From the NCBI RefSeq assembly GCF_002099195.1, contig NZ_NBYX01000002.1, positions 475,207 to 539,206 of the forward strand: a DNA stretch of 64,000 nt, in the 5' to 3' direction. The notes below the pieces were generated by a model, which saw nothing but the letters and a program-made list of their open reading frames with translations, was not told where the DNA came from and did not search any database. This stretch comes from Burkholderia puraquae. Its GTDB lineage: Bacteria; Pseudomonadota; Gammaproteobacteria; Burkholderiales; Burkholderiaceae. Shown in pieces: positions 17,549 through 25,512 of this stretch (positions are counted from its first letter, which is position 1; each line of letters opens with the position of its first letter). A program made the translations under genes and the position numbers.

Positions 17549-17762
17549 TTGCAGGCAGTGCTGCCGGCGAAACCGCATGTTTGGGACGGGTCTGACAGGA
17601 AACATAACGGGGTTCGGACCACAGGCAGTGCGGACTTGCCGACAATGGAGAGCGTTGCGCGCGGCAGCGGGATTCCCGCGCCGTGTCCGTGTTCTCCGCA
17701 TCGCGCCGGCCGTGCGCCGCGCTGTCCGCCATGCGTCATCCGTTGTCGAACCCGCCTTGCTC

Positions 17763-19193
17763 ATGAAACCTTCCGTCCGACTCGTCGCCCTGCTCGCGTG
17801 GCTCGCACTCAGCCTCGCCGGCACGGCTTTCGTCGTGTCGCGCGCCGCCGCCGACGCATACGGCCGCTTCTTCCAGGATTCCAGCATCACGATCCGCCTG
17901 CTCGCGCAGAAAGCCGCGCAACACGAGGCGATCCTCGCGACGCTCGGCGCATCGTCGCTGACGGCGCCACCTGCCCACATGCTCGACAACCTGCGCGAAC
18001 GCATGCCGCAGCTCGACGGGCTCGCCCACTGGCGGCGCGGCACGGGCTGGCAGGCCGACGGCGGGCCGGTGCCCGCCATGACGCCGCAGCCACGGCCCGG
18101 GAAGCCGTTCACGTTGGTGTTCGACGGTCCTGCCGCCTACTGGCTGATTGCCAATTCCGGCTGGGCCGTGCGTGTCGATCCGCGCCAGATGATCCAGCCG
18201 GGAGATTGGTCGCCAGCGATTTCTTCGGCGGCGCTGGCGTTGCGCGATCGTCGTGTCGACTTGCTGTCGCGTGAGTCCGGCAGCGCGCTGCCCGGCTGGA
18301 CCTTGCATCTCGAGAAGCACCTGCCCGCGCAGCCGCAGGCGTTCGTGCTGCACACGACGCGCACGCTGACGATCGCGGATCTGCCGTGGCTGCCGATCGC
18401 GTTGTGGAACGCGGTGGCCGCGCTGCTCGTCGTGGGCGCGCTGGTCGTATGGCGACTGCGTGAAGCACGCCGCCGCGAGGATGCACGTGCCCGGCTCGAC
18501 CGCTTCGGCCGGCTCGACACGTTCGGCGAAATGGCGGCCGGCCTCGCGCACGAGCTGAACCAGCCGCTCACCGCGATCGTCACGCACACGCGGGCGGCCG
18601 AACGGCTGCTGGATCGTCCGGCCGAACACGACAGCGTGCGCCGCGCGCTGCAGACGAGCGTCGCGCAGGCGAAGCGTGCGGCAGCGATCCTGGAACGGCT
18701 GCGCGCGGCGGTGACGTCCGCGTGCGCCGGCCAGCGCGATGCGATCGATCCGGACGCCGTGATGAACATGCTGCTGTTCCTGTACCGCGACGACTGCGCG
18801 CGCGAGCATGTCGCGCTCGGCTGGCACAACGCGGCGCCGCGCGCTCGGCCGTTCGCCGAACAGGTCGGGGTCGAACAGATCCTGCACAACCTGATCCAGA
18901 ACGCGCGCGATGCGCTTGTCGGCACGCCGCGCGGCGAGATCCGCGTGAGCGGCGCGCGAGTCGGCCGGCATTACCGTTTCAGCGTCGTCGACAACGGCCC
19001 CGGCGTGCCGGAAGATGCGTTGCCGCGCCTGTTCGAGCCGTTCTTCACGACACGTGCGCACGGGCTCGGCCTCGGGCTGCCGCTGTGCGATACGCTCGCG
19101 CAGCGGCAGGACGGCACGCTGACGGTGCGCAACCTGCCGACGGGCGGCGTCGAAGCCGTGCTGCTGTTGCCGTTGGCCGAGGAGGCCGCATGA
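17763..19193 (+). CDS. Sensor histidine kinase (FixL/DctB-type core)
   Basis: This is a 476-residue membrane kinase with two transmembrane helices (about 5-28 and about 210-233) flanking a periplasmic sensor domain of about 180 residues. HisKA carries H263 in AAGLAHELNQPLTAIV, the ELNQPL form typical of FixL/DctB kinases. The HATPase has NLIQNARDAL, a DNGPGVPE loop and GLGLGLPL. Its stop codon overlaps the start of the FixJ-type regulator (ATGA), so the pair is translationally coupled. The start at 17763 gives a clean N-terminal helix. The stimulus is unknown; the adjacent outer-membrane and transthyretin-like genes are the likely targets. Confidence 0.92.
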   Translation: MKPSVRLVALLAWLALSLAGTAFVVSRAAADAYGRFFQDSSITIRLLAQKAAQHEAILATLGASSLTAPPAHMLDNLRERMPQLDGLAHWRRGTGWQADGGPVPAMTPQPRPGKPFTLVFDGPAAYWLIANSGWAVRVDPRQMIQPGDWSPAISSAALALRDRRVDLLSRESGSALPGWTLHLEKHLPAQPQAFVLHTTRTLTIADLPWLPIALWNAVAALLVVGALVVWRLREARRREDARARLDRFGRLDTFGEMAAGLAHELNQPLTAIVTHTRAAERLLDRPAEHDSVRRALQTSVAQAKRAAAILERLRAAVTSACAGQRDAIDPDAVMNMLLFLYRDDCAREHVALGWHNAAPRARPFAEQVGVEQILHNLIQNARDALVGTPRGEIRVSGARVGRHYRFSVVDNGPGVPEDALPRLFEPFFTTRAHGLGLGLPLCDTLAQRQDGTLTVRNLPTGGVEAVLLLPLAEEAA

Positions 19194-19837
19194 ACGAAGC
19201 GCTTCATTCGACACCGGATGCATCGGTCGTCGCCATCGTCGACGACGACGAAGCCGTGCGCGATGGCCTTGCGTTGCTGCTGCATTCGGTCGGGCTGGCC
19301 ACGCGTTGCTATGCGGATGCGCAGGCGTTCCTCGTCGACGCCGACGACGCGGCGCTCGGCTGCGTGCTGCTCGACATCCGGATGCCGGGGATGAGCGGCC
19401 TCGACGCGCTCGACGAACTGCGCGCGCGCCGCGACTTGCCCGCGATCGTGATGACCGGCCACGGCAACATCGACGCGTGCCGGCGCGCGTTCAAGCGCGG
19501 CGCGCTCGACTTCCTGCGCAAGCCGGTGGATGACGACGAGCTGATCGACGCGGTCCAGCAGGCGATCCGCCGGCACGCGGCGCAGCGCGAACAGGGCGCA
19601 CACGGCGGCGCGGACCCGGCACGCGCGGCGCGTATCGCGACGCTGAGCGCGCGCGAGCGGGAAGTGCTCGACGGCATCGTGCGCGGCTGGAGCAACAAGG
19701 AGATCGCGCGCGAACTCGGGCTGTCGCCGCGCACCGTCGAGACCTATCGTGCGAACGTGTTCGACAAGCTGCAGGCCGCGTCGCTGGTCGAGCTCGTGCG
19801 CGAGTACGCGGCGTTCGCGGGCGCCGCGTCGCCCTAG
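19190..19837 (+). CDS. FixJ/TtrR-family response regulator
   Basis: This is a 215-residue protein. The receiver (about 12-125) has D18-D20 and phospho-acceptor D62 in LLDIRMPGMSGLDAL, with the family's GHGNIDACRRAFKRGALDFLRKP signature. The LuxR-type helix-turn-helix (about 148-205) reads LSAREREVLDGIVRGWSNKE and LSPRTVETYRANV. A strong GAGGAGG ribosome site lies just before the ATG inside the kinase gene. It is partner of the kinase at 17763-19193 and is followed at once by a perfect 24-bp palindrome that may be its binding site. Confidence 0.95.
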   Translation: MNEALHSTPDASVVAIVDDDEAVRDGLALLLHSVGLATRCYADAQAFLVDADDAALGCVLLDIRMPGMSGLDALDELRARRDLPAIVMTGHGNIDACRRAFKRGALDFLRKPVDDDELIDAVQQAIRRHAAQREQGAHGGADPARAARIATLSAREREVLDGIVRGWSNKEIARELGLSPRTVETYRANVFDKLQAASLVELVREYAAFAGAASP

Positions 19838-19848
19838 CGCGTGCACGG

Positions 19849-19893
19849 CGCCTCCGTAGCGCTACGGAGGCGCAACCCGTAGCCGAACGGGTT
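19849..19893. promoter_or_regulatory. 24-bp perfect palindrome plus second dyad
   Basis: Bases 19849-19872 are self-complementary, with half site CGCCTCCGTAGC. Immediately after is AACCCGT-N6-ACGGGTT (19874-19893). Both lie between the FixJ-type gene and the outer-membrane protein gene, 75-119 nt before its ATG. The first could also fold as a terminator stem but has no loop or T tract, so an operator for the FixJ-type regulator is the better guess. Confidence 0.55.
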
Positions 19894-19967
19894 CAACGAT
19901 CGCGGCGCGATTCCTACGATGACGGCTTCTCCGACAAGTCATTCATCGTCAAGGAATCGAACTCATC

Positions 19968-20684
19968 ATGATCAAGCGCTTTGCCCTGCCGTCCACGCTC
20001 GCCCTGCTGTTCTCGGGTGCCGCTTTCGCCGATACCGTCGCCGCGCCGGAAACGAAGAAGGCCGCCGACGTGAGCGATGCCGGCTACTACGCGACGGGCC
20101 GCATCATCGGCGCGTTCGACAACGCGGTGAACATGGAGCTGACGAGCCCGCGCGTCGCGAGCCGCGTCGGCGGCCCGGACATGGGCTCGAACCTGACCGG
20201 TTCGCTCGGCCTTGGCTACCAGTTCGGCAACGGCTGGCGCGCGGAAGGCGAATACGTGTTCAAGCGCACCAACAACTTCACGAGCTACTGGGCGCCGTTC
20301 GATGCGAACGCGAACGAATTCCACGTGTCGGCGCAGCGCTTGATGCTGAACGGCTACAAGGACTTCGATCTTGGCCGCGGCTTCTCCGTGTACGGCACGC
20401 TCGGCATCGGTGTCGCGATCGTGTCGGCCGATGGCTGGCAGACCAACGACTCGCGCCGTTTCGCGTCGAAGACGCAGACCAACCTCGCGTACTCGGCCGG
20501 CGCCGGCGTCAGCTATGCGATCAACAAGCGCTTCTCGATCGACCTCGGGTACCGCTATGTCGACATGGGCAACGTCGAGACGGGCTTCAACACGTTCGCG
20601 AACCGCATCAACGCGCGCGACGAACAACTGAAGTCGAAGCTGTCGTCGAATGAAGTGTTCATCGGGTTGCGCGGCCGGTTCTAA
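19968..20684 (+). CDS. Outer-membrane beta-barrel protein
   Basis: This is a 238-residue protein with signal peptide (MIKRFALPSTLALLFSGAAFA, cleavage about residue 21). The mature part has alternating amphipathic strands, such as LTGSLGLGYQFGNGWRAEGEY and FSIDLGYRYVDMGNV, and ends in GLRGRF. The terminal Phe and the strand pattern are those of a small eight-stranded OMP (OmpA-barrel, Opa or OmpW-like). It may be a pore, adhesin or channel; the sequence does not tell. It lies downstream of a two-component pair and palindromes, and is probably the promoter-proximal gene of a unit that includes the two transthyretin-like genes. Confidence 0.88.
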   Translation: MIKRFALPSTLALLFSGAAFADTVAAPETKKAADVSDAGYYATGRIIGAFDNAVNMELTSPRVASRVGGPDMGSNLTGSLGLGYQFGNGWRAEGEYVFKRTNNFTSYWAPFDANANEFHVSAQRLMLNGYKDFDLGRGFSVYGTLGIGVAIVSADGWQTNDSRRFASKTQTNLAYSAGAGVSYAINKRFSIDLGYRYVDMGNVETGFNTFANRINARDEQLKSKLSSNEVFIGLRGRF

Positions 20685-20721
20685 GCGCGGGATCGAATCG
20701 GTCCGCGAGGAGGCAGAGGAG

Positions 20722-21237
20722 ATGAAGGACGTCATCGATACGGCGCGGCGCAGGCTCGTGCTTGCGACGGCGGCGCTGGCGGGCGGCGGTGCGCTGGCTT
20801 CGGCGCCCGCCGGGGCGGCTGAAACAGCGCCGGCCAGCTCGGCGTGGGGCGCGATGCGCGGCAGGTGGCGCAATGCGCATCCCGACCTGACGGTGCGCAT
20901 CGTCGACATGCTGAATGGCGTGCCGGCCGAAGGGATGCGCGTCGAGCTGTCGCGCTTCGACGGCGAACGCGAGGTGCCGCTGCGCACCGCGACCGTCGAT
21001 GCGCGCGGCGGGACGGGCGGCGCGCTGCTCGCAGGCGATGCGTATCGCGCCGGTTCATACATGCTGCTGCTGCATGTCGACGCGTATTACCGCGACCGCG
21101 CAATCGGTGCACAACCGGCGAAGCCGTCGTTCCTGACGACGGTGCCGATCCGGTTCCGGATCGCAAGCGCCGACGAACGGCTGCACGTGCCGGTGCAGTT
21201 CGGCCCGTGGAACTACACGTATTACCGCGGCACGTGA
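20722..21237 (+). CDS. Tat-exported transthyretin/HIUase-fold protein
   Basis: This is a 171-residue protein. The N-terminus has a twin-arginine signal (ARRRLVLATAAL, then an Ala/Gly-rich core and cleavage near residue 33). The mature domain follows the transthyretin/5-hydroxyisourate hydrolase fold: LTVRIVDMLNGVPAEGMRVEL at the start and LHVPVQFGPWNYTYYRGT at the end. The catalytic His of the HIUase HVLD motif is Arg here and YRGS is YRGT, so normal hydrolase chemistry is doubtful. A periplasmic binding or atypical hydrolase role is possible. The ribosome site is strong (GAGGAGGCAGAGGAG). The gene is 37 nt after the beta-barrel gene and 31 nt before a second family member. Confidence 0.85.
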   Translation: MKDVIDTARRRLVLATAALAGGGALASAPAGAAETAPASSAWGAMRGRWRNAHPDLTVRIVDMLNGVPAEGMRVELSRFDGEREVPLRTATVDARGGTGGALLAGDAYRAGSYMLLLHVDAYYRDRAIGAQPAKPSFLTTVPIRFRIASADERLHVPVQFGPWNYTYYRGT

Positions 21238-21268
21238 GCCCGCCGCGACAAGGCAAAAGGAGGGCGAC

Positions 21269-21607
21269 ATGGCGGCTGGCATCAGCACGCACTTGCTGGA
21301 CGTGACCAGCGGCAAGCCGATCACCGGCGTGCGGATCGAACTGTTCGATCTGGGCGAACGGCCGCCGGCGCTCGTCGCGCGAGCCATCAGCAACGCGGAC
21401 GGGCGCAACGATGCGCCGATGCTCGACGGCGACCTGGCGCGCAGCGGGACGTTCGAGTTGCGGTTTCATCTCGGCGAGCATTTCACCGCACCGGACGCGT
21501 TGCTGGACATCGTGCCCGTGCGTTTCACGGTGACCGATCCGGCGCAGCACTATCACGTGCCGCTGCTGTGTACGCCGTGGTACGCGTCGGTGTATCGCGG
21601 GAGTTGA
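21269..21607 (+). CDS. 5-hydroxyisourate hydrolase-like transthyretin protein
   Basis: This 112-residue protein has no signal peptide, so it is cytosolic. It carries the HIUase hallmarks: STHLLDVTSGKPITGV near the N-terminus, YHVPLLCTP, and the C-terminal SVYRGS. In the family these supply the catalytic His, the second His and the YRGS tail. The known reaction opens 5-hydroxyisourate to OHCU in uricolysis, but no other purine gene is near. With the exported paralogue directly upstream (31 nt), it may act on a different substrate or be recruited by the two-component system. Ribosome site AAAGGAGGG. Confidence 0.85.
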   Translation: MAAGISTHLLDVTSGKPITGVRIELFDLGERPPALVARAISNADGRNDAPMLDGDLARSGTFELRFHLGEHFTAPDALLDIVPVRFTVTDPAQHYHVPLLCTPWYASVYRGS

Positions 21608-21824
21608 GCGGCTGGGCTCAGGTCGTGCGGTGGGCCGTGACGCGAGGGCCGGATCGAACCGCGCGTCGTCTTGGCGGTAGGACTGGGCTGACCCGCATGT
21701 CGCCTCCGATACGGACTGGTCCGATTGTCCGGCGGCGGCCTGACGGCGATACTCGAAGCCGATCCAGTCAACTACAGGAGCACGGATTGCTGCGGCGGAT
21801 GTCGCGCAATGCGTCGTCGACATC

Positions 21825-22799
21825 ATGAGCATGCAGGACATCACCGGGCATTACGCGATTCCGCTCGCGCATCCGTATTCGGATGTGCCGCCGCCGTACG
21901 GCCGGCGACGCCGGCCGTTCGTGGCGAGCCGGCGCGCGCGACAGTACGTTTTCGATATTCATGGCCCGCGACGCGTGCAGGCCGCCGCGCCGGCACGCGG
22001 CACGCAGGCGGCCAGGGTCGCCAAGCCGGTTCGCGCCGAGGATTTCGGTTCGGACAACCGCGCGTGGGTCCGGCCGCATCCGCTGCGCCGCCGCTGGAAG
22101 ACGACGCTGCTGGCCACCGCGATGTTCGGCGTGGTGTGCGTGGTGGCGACACATCTGATCGACGAGCGTCAGCACATGGCGACGCCCGGCAGCGTGTATG
22201 CAGCGGCCATCTCGATCGCGCCGGAGGCAATCATCGCCGCGCCGGTGACGGCGGTCTCGGCGATGGTGGATGCGGCTGCGGCCGATACATCGTTCGCGTC
22301 GAAGACGAAGCAGGGTGCGTTGCCGGATGCCGCCCCGGCCGCAGGTGTGCTGGCCGCCGGCGCGCAGAACGAGCGCGTGCGCGACGGCGAGACGGCGGCG
22401 ACACAGCCGGCGCGTGTCGCATCGCGGCCCGTGAAGGCGGTGAGGGGCAAGCCGGATACGGTGTCGGCGCGGTCGACGGTCGCTTCGAAGCCCGCCACTG
22501 TTACGCGCAACCGGAGTGCGCAGGGTCCCACGCCCGAAGGGCAGCGCGCGGCATCGGTGGCCGAGGTTGTGCGCGCCGCGTCGTCGAACACGCGCGACAC
22601 GCATCGGGGTGCGGCACAAGCCGTCGCTTCGTCGCCCGGCACGGCTGAAGCAGTGGGCATGACCGCAGCCGAATTCACGCACTGGCTCGCGGCAACGCGC
22701 GACACGGCACGGCCGGCTGCGTCGCCGTCGAAGACGGACGCAGGCGGCACCGATCTCACGGTCGATCTGCCGAGCCATACGCGACTGGTCGGGTACTGA
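21825..22799 (+). CDS. Membrane-anchored protein of unknown function
   Basis: This is a 324-residue protein. The N-terminal ~85 residues are cytoplasmic and Arg/Pro-rich. One transmembrane helix follows (about 90-108, TLLATAMFGVVCVVATHLI), then a long Ala/Thr/Lys-rich, low-complexity tail that is probably periplasmic and disordered. No family is recognised. Codon usage is host-like and the frame is the only long one of normal composition here. The start could also be six bases later. The architecture (small inside part, single helix, long disordered tail) resembles TonB-like or envelope-spanning linkers, without their motifs. Confidence 0.7.
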   Translation: MSMQDITGHYAIPLAHPYSDVPPPYGRRRRPFVASRRARQYVFDIHGPRRVQAAAPARGTQAARVAKPVRAEDFGSDNRAWVRPHPLRRRWKTTLLATAMFGVVCVVATHLIDERQHMATPGSVYAAAISIAPEAIIAAPVTAVSAMVDAAAADTSFASKTKQGALPDAAPAAGVLAAGAQNERVRDGETAATQPARVASRPVKAVRGKPDTVSARSTVASKPATVTRNRSAQGPTPEGQRAASVAEVVRAASSNTRDTHRGAAQAVASSPGTAEAVGMTAAEFTHWLAATRDTARPAASPSKTDAGGTDLTVDLPSHTRLVGY

Positions 22800-22926
22800 G
22801 CGGCCTGAACGACGCGCTGCGGCGCCGGCGTACCTGGGTGCGGTTGCCGTACCGCTGCCTTGCCGCTGACATGCGGTGCGTTCGCGCCACGTGCCGAGAC
22901 CGTTCGTGGAAGTTTCTCCTCTCTTG

Positions 22927-22962
22927 GGCGGCCGCTCGTGACGACTGGCCGCCGTTTTTTTT
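22927..22962 (+). terminator. Strong intrinsic terminator
   Basis: GGCGGCC (22927-22933) pairs with GGCCGCC (22947-22953) and is followed by G and eight T residues. It lies 128 nt after the preceding stop codon. The sequence before it (TTTCTCCTCTCTT) is CU-rich like the two sRNA candidates at 23.1 and 29.1 kb, but the shared palindrome promoter is absent upstream. Confidence 0.88.
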
Positions 22963-23049
22963 GCTGCATTTTCTTCTGCGTGCGTCCGAAATGCGGCGAG
23001 ACCCTTCGGACGATCACAAGCGGGCACCGCGCGTCGCTTCGCCCCGAAA

Positions 23050-23094
23050 AATCAGACCCGACTGATTTCCCGCCGGATCCGCTTCATCGACAAT
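23050..23094 (+). promoter_or_regulatory. Shared palindrome promoter, copy B
   Basis: AATCAGACCCGACTGATT (23050-23067), then exactly 21 nt, then GACAAT (23089-23094). Predicted start of transcription is about 23101, placing the palindrome centre near -42. The spacer and -10 region (GCTTCATCGACAAT) closely match copy C (GCATTCATCAACAAT). Confidence 0.65.
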
Positions 23095-23100
23095 CGGGGT

Positions 23101-23184
23101 TCTGCGGCCCGGCGTGCCCCCGCGCGCCGGATCATGGAGATCTCTCCGTTTGAGCGGCCGATCCTGTCGATCGGCCGTTTTTTT
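23101..23184 (+). ncRNA. Predicted sRNA or marC-type leader B, about 84 nt
   Basis: After promoter copy B the RNA would form a first GC hairpin (CCGGCG...CGCCGG), then a single-stranded or self-complementary segment GGAGATCTCTCC. A terminator follows (CGGCCGATC/GATCGGCCG with a 5-nt loop, 23155-23177, then seven T). The order hairpin, then GATCTCTCC, TTGA and CGGCCG terminator is shared with element C at 29.1 kb. The terminator ends 35 nt before the ATG of the MarC-family gene, so either a separate sRNA or an attenuator controlling that gene is possible. Confidence 0.6.
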
Positions 23185-23218
23185 ATTCGCTGCCCGTTAC
23201 CGAGGAGTACGCATCGCG

Positions 23219-23887
23219 ATGCCGGTCGACCGCCTGATTTCTGAAATCCTGTTCGGCTTCACGGGCCTGATCGGCATCATCAATCCGATCGGCATGGCGT
23301 TCGTGTTTCTCGAACGCACGCAATCGCTTACGGAGGCCGAGCGTGCGACGTTGTCGAAAAAGCTCGCGACGAACGTGTTCTTCACGCTGCTCGTGATCTT
23401 CTTCATCGGCGCGCCGGTGCTGAATTTTTTCGGGATTTCGATGGAAGCGCTGCGGATCGGGGGCGGCTTCGCGGTGGCCGTGGCCGGCTGGTCGATGCTC
23501 AACGCGCCCGACGTGCCGGGCGGTGACAGCGCCGCGCACGGCGACGACCTGCCGAAGCTGATGGCGCGTGCTTTCTTCCCGCTCACGGTGCCGCTGACGA
23601 TCGGCCCCGGCTCGATCGCGGCCGGCATTGCGCTGCATGCGAACCGTGCGCGGACGGCTGCCGACTACCTCGCGTCGGGCGTGGTGTCGGTTGCGGTCGC
23701 GGCGCTCGTCGCGTTCGCGATCTGGCAGATCTACAGCCGCGCGACGACGCTCGCGCGCTATCTCGGCAGCGAGGGGACGAAAGTGGCGATGCGGGTGTCG
23801 GCGTTCCTGCTGCTGTGCGTGGGTGTGCAGATCATGCTGACGGGGCTGGCGGCGTTCGTGCAGATGCTGGGCGGGCAGGCGGGGTGA
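23219..23887 (+). CDS. MarC-family integral membrane protein
   Basis: This 222-residue protein has six predicted transmembrane helices and the MarC/UPF0056 pattern (GLIGIINPIGMAFVFLERTQ near the start, FFPLTVPLTIGPGSIA in the middle). The family's function is unsettled; despite the name, a role in multidrug resistance was not upheld for E. coli MarC. The start at 23219 follows a GAGGAG ribosome site, while the upstream open frame runs through the leader terminator. Its only visible promoter is the palindrome element at 23050, with a terminator between, so conditional read-through is likely. Confidence 0.92.
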   Translation: MPVDRLISEILFGFTGLIGIINPIGMAFVFLERTQSLTEAERATLSKKLATNVFFTLLVIFFIGAPVLNFFGISMEALRIGGGFAVAVAGWSMLNAPDVPGGDSAAHGDDLPKLMARAFFPLTVPLTIGPGSIAAGIALHANRARTAADYLASGVVSVAVAALVAFAIWQIYSRATTLARYLGSEGTKVAMRVSAFLLLCVGVQIMLTGLAAFVQMLGGQAG

Positions 23888-23928
23888 GGCGGCGATAGCG
23901 CGTTTGCGCGGGCCTGGAGAGGGAAGCA

Positions 23929-23954
23929 GGGCCGAACCGCGAACGGTTCGGCCC
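23929..23954. terminator. Bidirectional terminator hairpin
   Basis: GGGCCGAACC and GGTTCGGCCC form a perfect 10-bp stem with a 6-nt loop, midway between the convergent stop codons at 23887 and 23961. It should end both transcripts. Confidence 0.75.
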
Positions 23955-23960
23955 GTCGAG

Positions 23961-24449
23961 TTACAGCAATTTCGCCTGAACGCGCGCGATCCCCTGCTGC
24001 GCACAGGCTTCGTCGAGATGCCCGCCCGGGGCACCGCCCACACCCACCGCGCCGATCACTTCGTCGCCGGCCTTGATCGGCACGCCGCCCCCCAGCACCA
24101 GGAACCCGTCGATGGCCGTCATCTGCGCGGCGGCGGGGTTCTTCTGCAGGTTCGTGGCGAGCGTGCCGGTCGGCGTTTTCGTCGACAGCGCCGTGTAGGC
24201 CTTGCGTTGCGACGCATCCACCGTATGCAGGCCGGCATGGTCGGCACGCAGCATCGCGCGCGCGATGCCGCTGCGGTCGACGACGGTGACGGCCACGTTG
24301 TAGCCGCTGGCCGAGCAGGCCTGAACGGTCTGCTGCGCGATTTCAGTCGCGAGGTTCAGCGACAGGTTCTTTTCCTGAAGGACTTGTGCGGAAGCGGCGG
24401 TGGTCAGCGTGGCGGCGGCGAGCGTCGCCAGGGTCGATCGAATGATCAT
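23961..24449 (-). CDS. Exported GlcG/HbpS-family protein
   Basis: This is a 162-residue protein. A signal peptide (MIIRSTLATLAAATLTTAASA) precedes a single GlcG/HbpS-like domain with the typical segments NVAVTVVDRSGIARAMLRAD, RKAYTALSTKTPT and the Gly-rich GGGVPIKAGDEVIGAVGVGG. Family members bind haem or small ligands and some associate with oxidative-stress sensing; the role here is unknown. A clear AAGGAG ribosome site precedes the ATG. It is periplasmic and probably monocistronic. Confidence 0.88.
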   Translation of the reverse strand: MIIRSTLATLAAATLTTAASAQVLQEKNLSLNLATEIAQQTVQACSASGYNVAVTVVDRSGIARAMLRADHAGLHTVDASQRKAYTALSTKTPTGTLATNLQKNPAAAQMTAIDGFLVLGGGVPIKAGDEVIGAVGVGGAPGGHLDEACAQQGIARVQAKLL

Positions 24450-24593
24450 GTGAACTCCTTATCGAAATGACTGGAAGACGAGCGGTGAATTGACGGTGCG
24501 CATCGCGTGTCGCGAAGACCGGCGCTGCGGAGGCCGAACCGCTCGATGAACCCAGTTTCGACCAAGGGGAGGCGAAGCTGAATAGGACGGGGC

Positions 24594-25430
24594 CTATTTT
24601 GGCGGCGGCGCATCGGCAGCGCCAGGCGCAGGCAGCGCGACGCCGCAATGCGGGCAGCACGGCTCATCGCCCACGGCGGGCCGCGCGTTGGCCCGCGTAC
24701 GCTCGAGCGCCGATGCAACCAGCTCCGCGCCCATGATCCCGGTCGGAAGCGCGATGATCCCGTAGCCGAGCAGGATCGCGCACGACGTGATGAGCCGGCC
24801 GAGCGGCGTATGCGGCGTCAGGTCGCCGTAGCCGGTCGTGCTCATCGTCACGGCCGCCCAGTACACGCCCACCGGAATGCTCGTGATGCCGTTCTCCGGC
24901 CCTTCGACGAGAAAGATCACGGTGCCGAGAATCACCACCAGCACGAACATCCCGCCGATGAACACGAAGATCTTGCGCCGCGCGCGGGTCAGTGCGCGCA
25001 TCAGCATCTGCCCTTCCTCGAGGTAGATCGACAGTCCGAGGATGCGGAACACGCGCAGCAGCCGGAGCAGCCGCACGTCGATCAGCGCATGCAGGCCGGG
25101 GAAGAAGAAGGCGAGATAGGTGGGCAGTACCGACACGAGATCGACGATGCCGAAGAAACTGCGCGCATAGGCGGCCGGTTTCGGTGCGGAGAGCAGCCGC
25201 ATCAGATATTCGACGGTGAACAGCAGCGTGAACGCCCATTCGGCTGCATAGAGCGCATGGCCGTACCGCTCGTGCAACTCATGCACGCTGTCGGCCATCA
25301 CGACGAGCACGCTCGCGACGATCAGCGCAAGCACCACGATGTCGAGGTTGCGGAGGAAGGCGGGGCGGCGCGTGCAACGCGCGATGGCGTCGCGCAGGGC
25401 GTCGAAGGCGGGCTGGATGGGGGAAATCAT
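24594..25430 (-). CDS. Voltage-gated-type potassium channel
   Basis: This is a 278-residue channel with the six-helix Kv plan. S1-S3 occupy about 28-115. An S4-like segment (VRLLRLLRVFRILGL) has Arg every third residue. A pore loop carries the K+ selectivity filter TTGYGD, and S6 is followed by a short tail ending in CCPHCG, a lone zinc-ribbon-like knuckle. As in other bacterial Kv channels it should conduct K+ across the inner membrane as a tetramer. The start at 25430 was preferred over an in-frame start at 25466 because a promoter element places its -10 hexamer at 25438-25443, inside the longer version. The mRNA would then be leaderless or nearly so. Confidence 0.93.
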   Translation of the reverse strand: MISPIQPAFDALRDAIARCTRRPAFLRNLDIVVLALIVASVLVVMADSVHELHERYGHALYAAEWAFTLLFTVEYLMRLLSAPKPAAYARSFFGIVDLVSVLPTYLAFFFPGLHALIDVRLLRLLRVFRILGLSIYLEEGQMLMRALTRARRKIFVFIGGMFVLVVILGTVIFLVEGPENGITSIPVGVYWAAVTMSTTGYGDLTPHTPLGRLITSCAILLGYGIIALPTGIMGAELVASALERTRANARPAVGDEPCCPHCGVALPAPGAADAPPPK

Positions 25431-25437
25431 GTGCCCG

Positions 25438-25482
25438 AGTTTACGGACGGTACTCGGCAGGGCCAATCGGACGAGTCTGATT
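25438..25482 (-). promoter_or_regulatory. Shared palindrome promoter, copy D (K+ channel)
   Basis: On the minus strand AATCAGACTCGTCCGATT (complement of 25465-25482), 21 nt, then TAAACT (complement of 25438-25443). Seven nt later is the ATG at 25430. The spacing is identical to the copies at 17.5, 23.05 and 29.07 kb, although here no sRNA lies downstream. Confidence 0.6.
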
Positions 25483-25512
25483 CAGCGGCGCAACACCGGG
25501 CCGCGAAAATGC

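Noticed and set aside
17304..17732. 142-codon minus-strand frame in the gap before the FixL-type kinase
   Set aside because: Runs across the sRNA promoter and terminator, has no ribosome site and no recognisable fold.
22800..22962. Terminator at 22927 with CU-rich upstream segment as a fourth sRNA
   Set aside because: No palindrome promoter upstream and it fits as the terminator of the preceding gene; kept only as a terminator.
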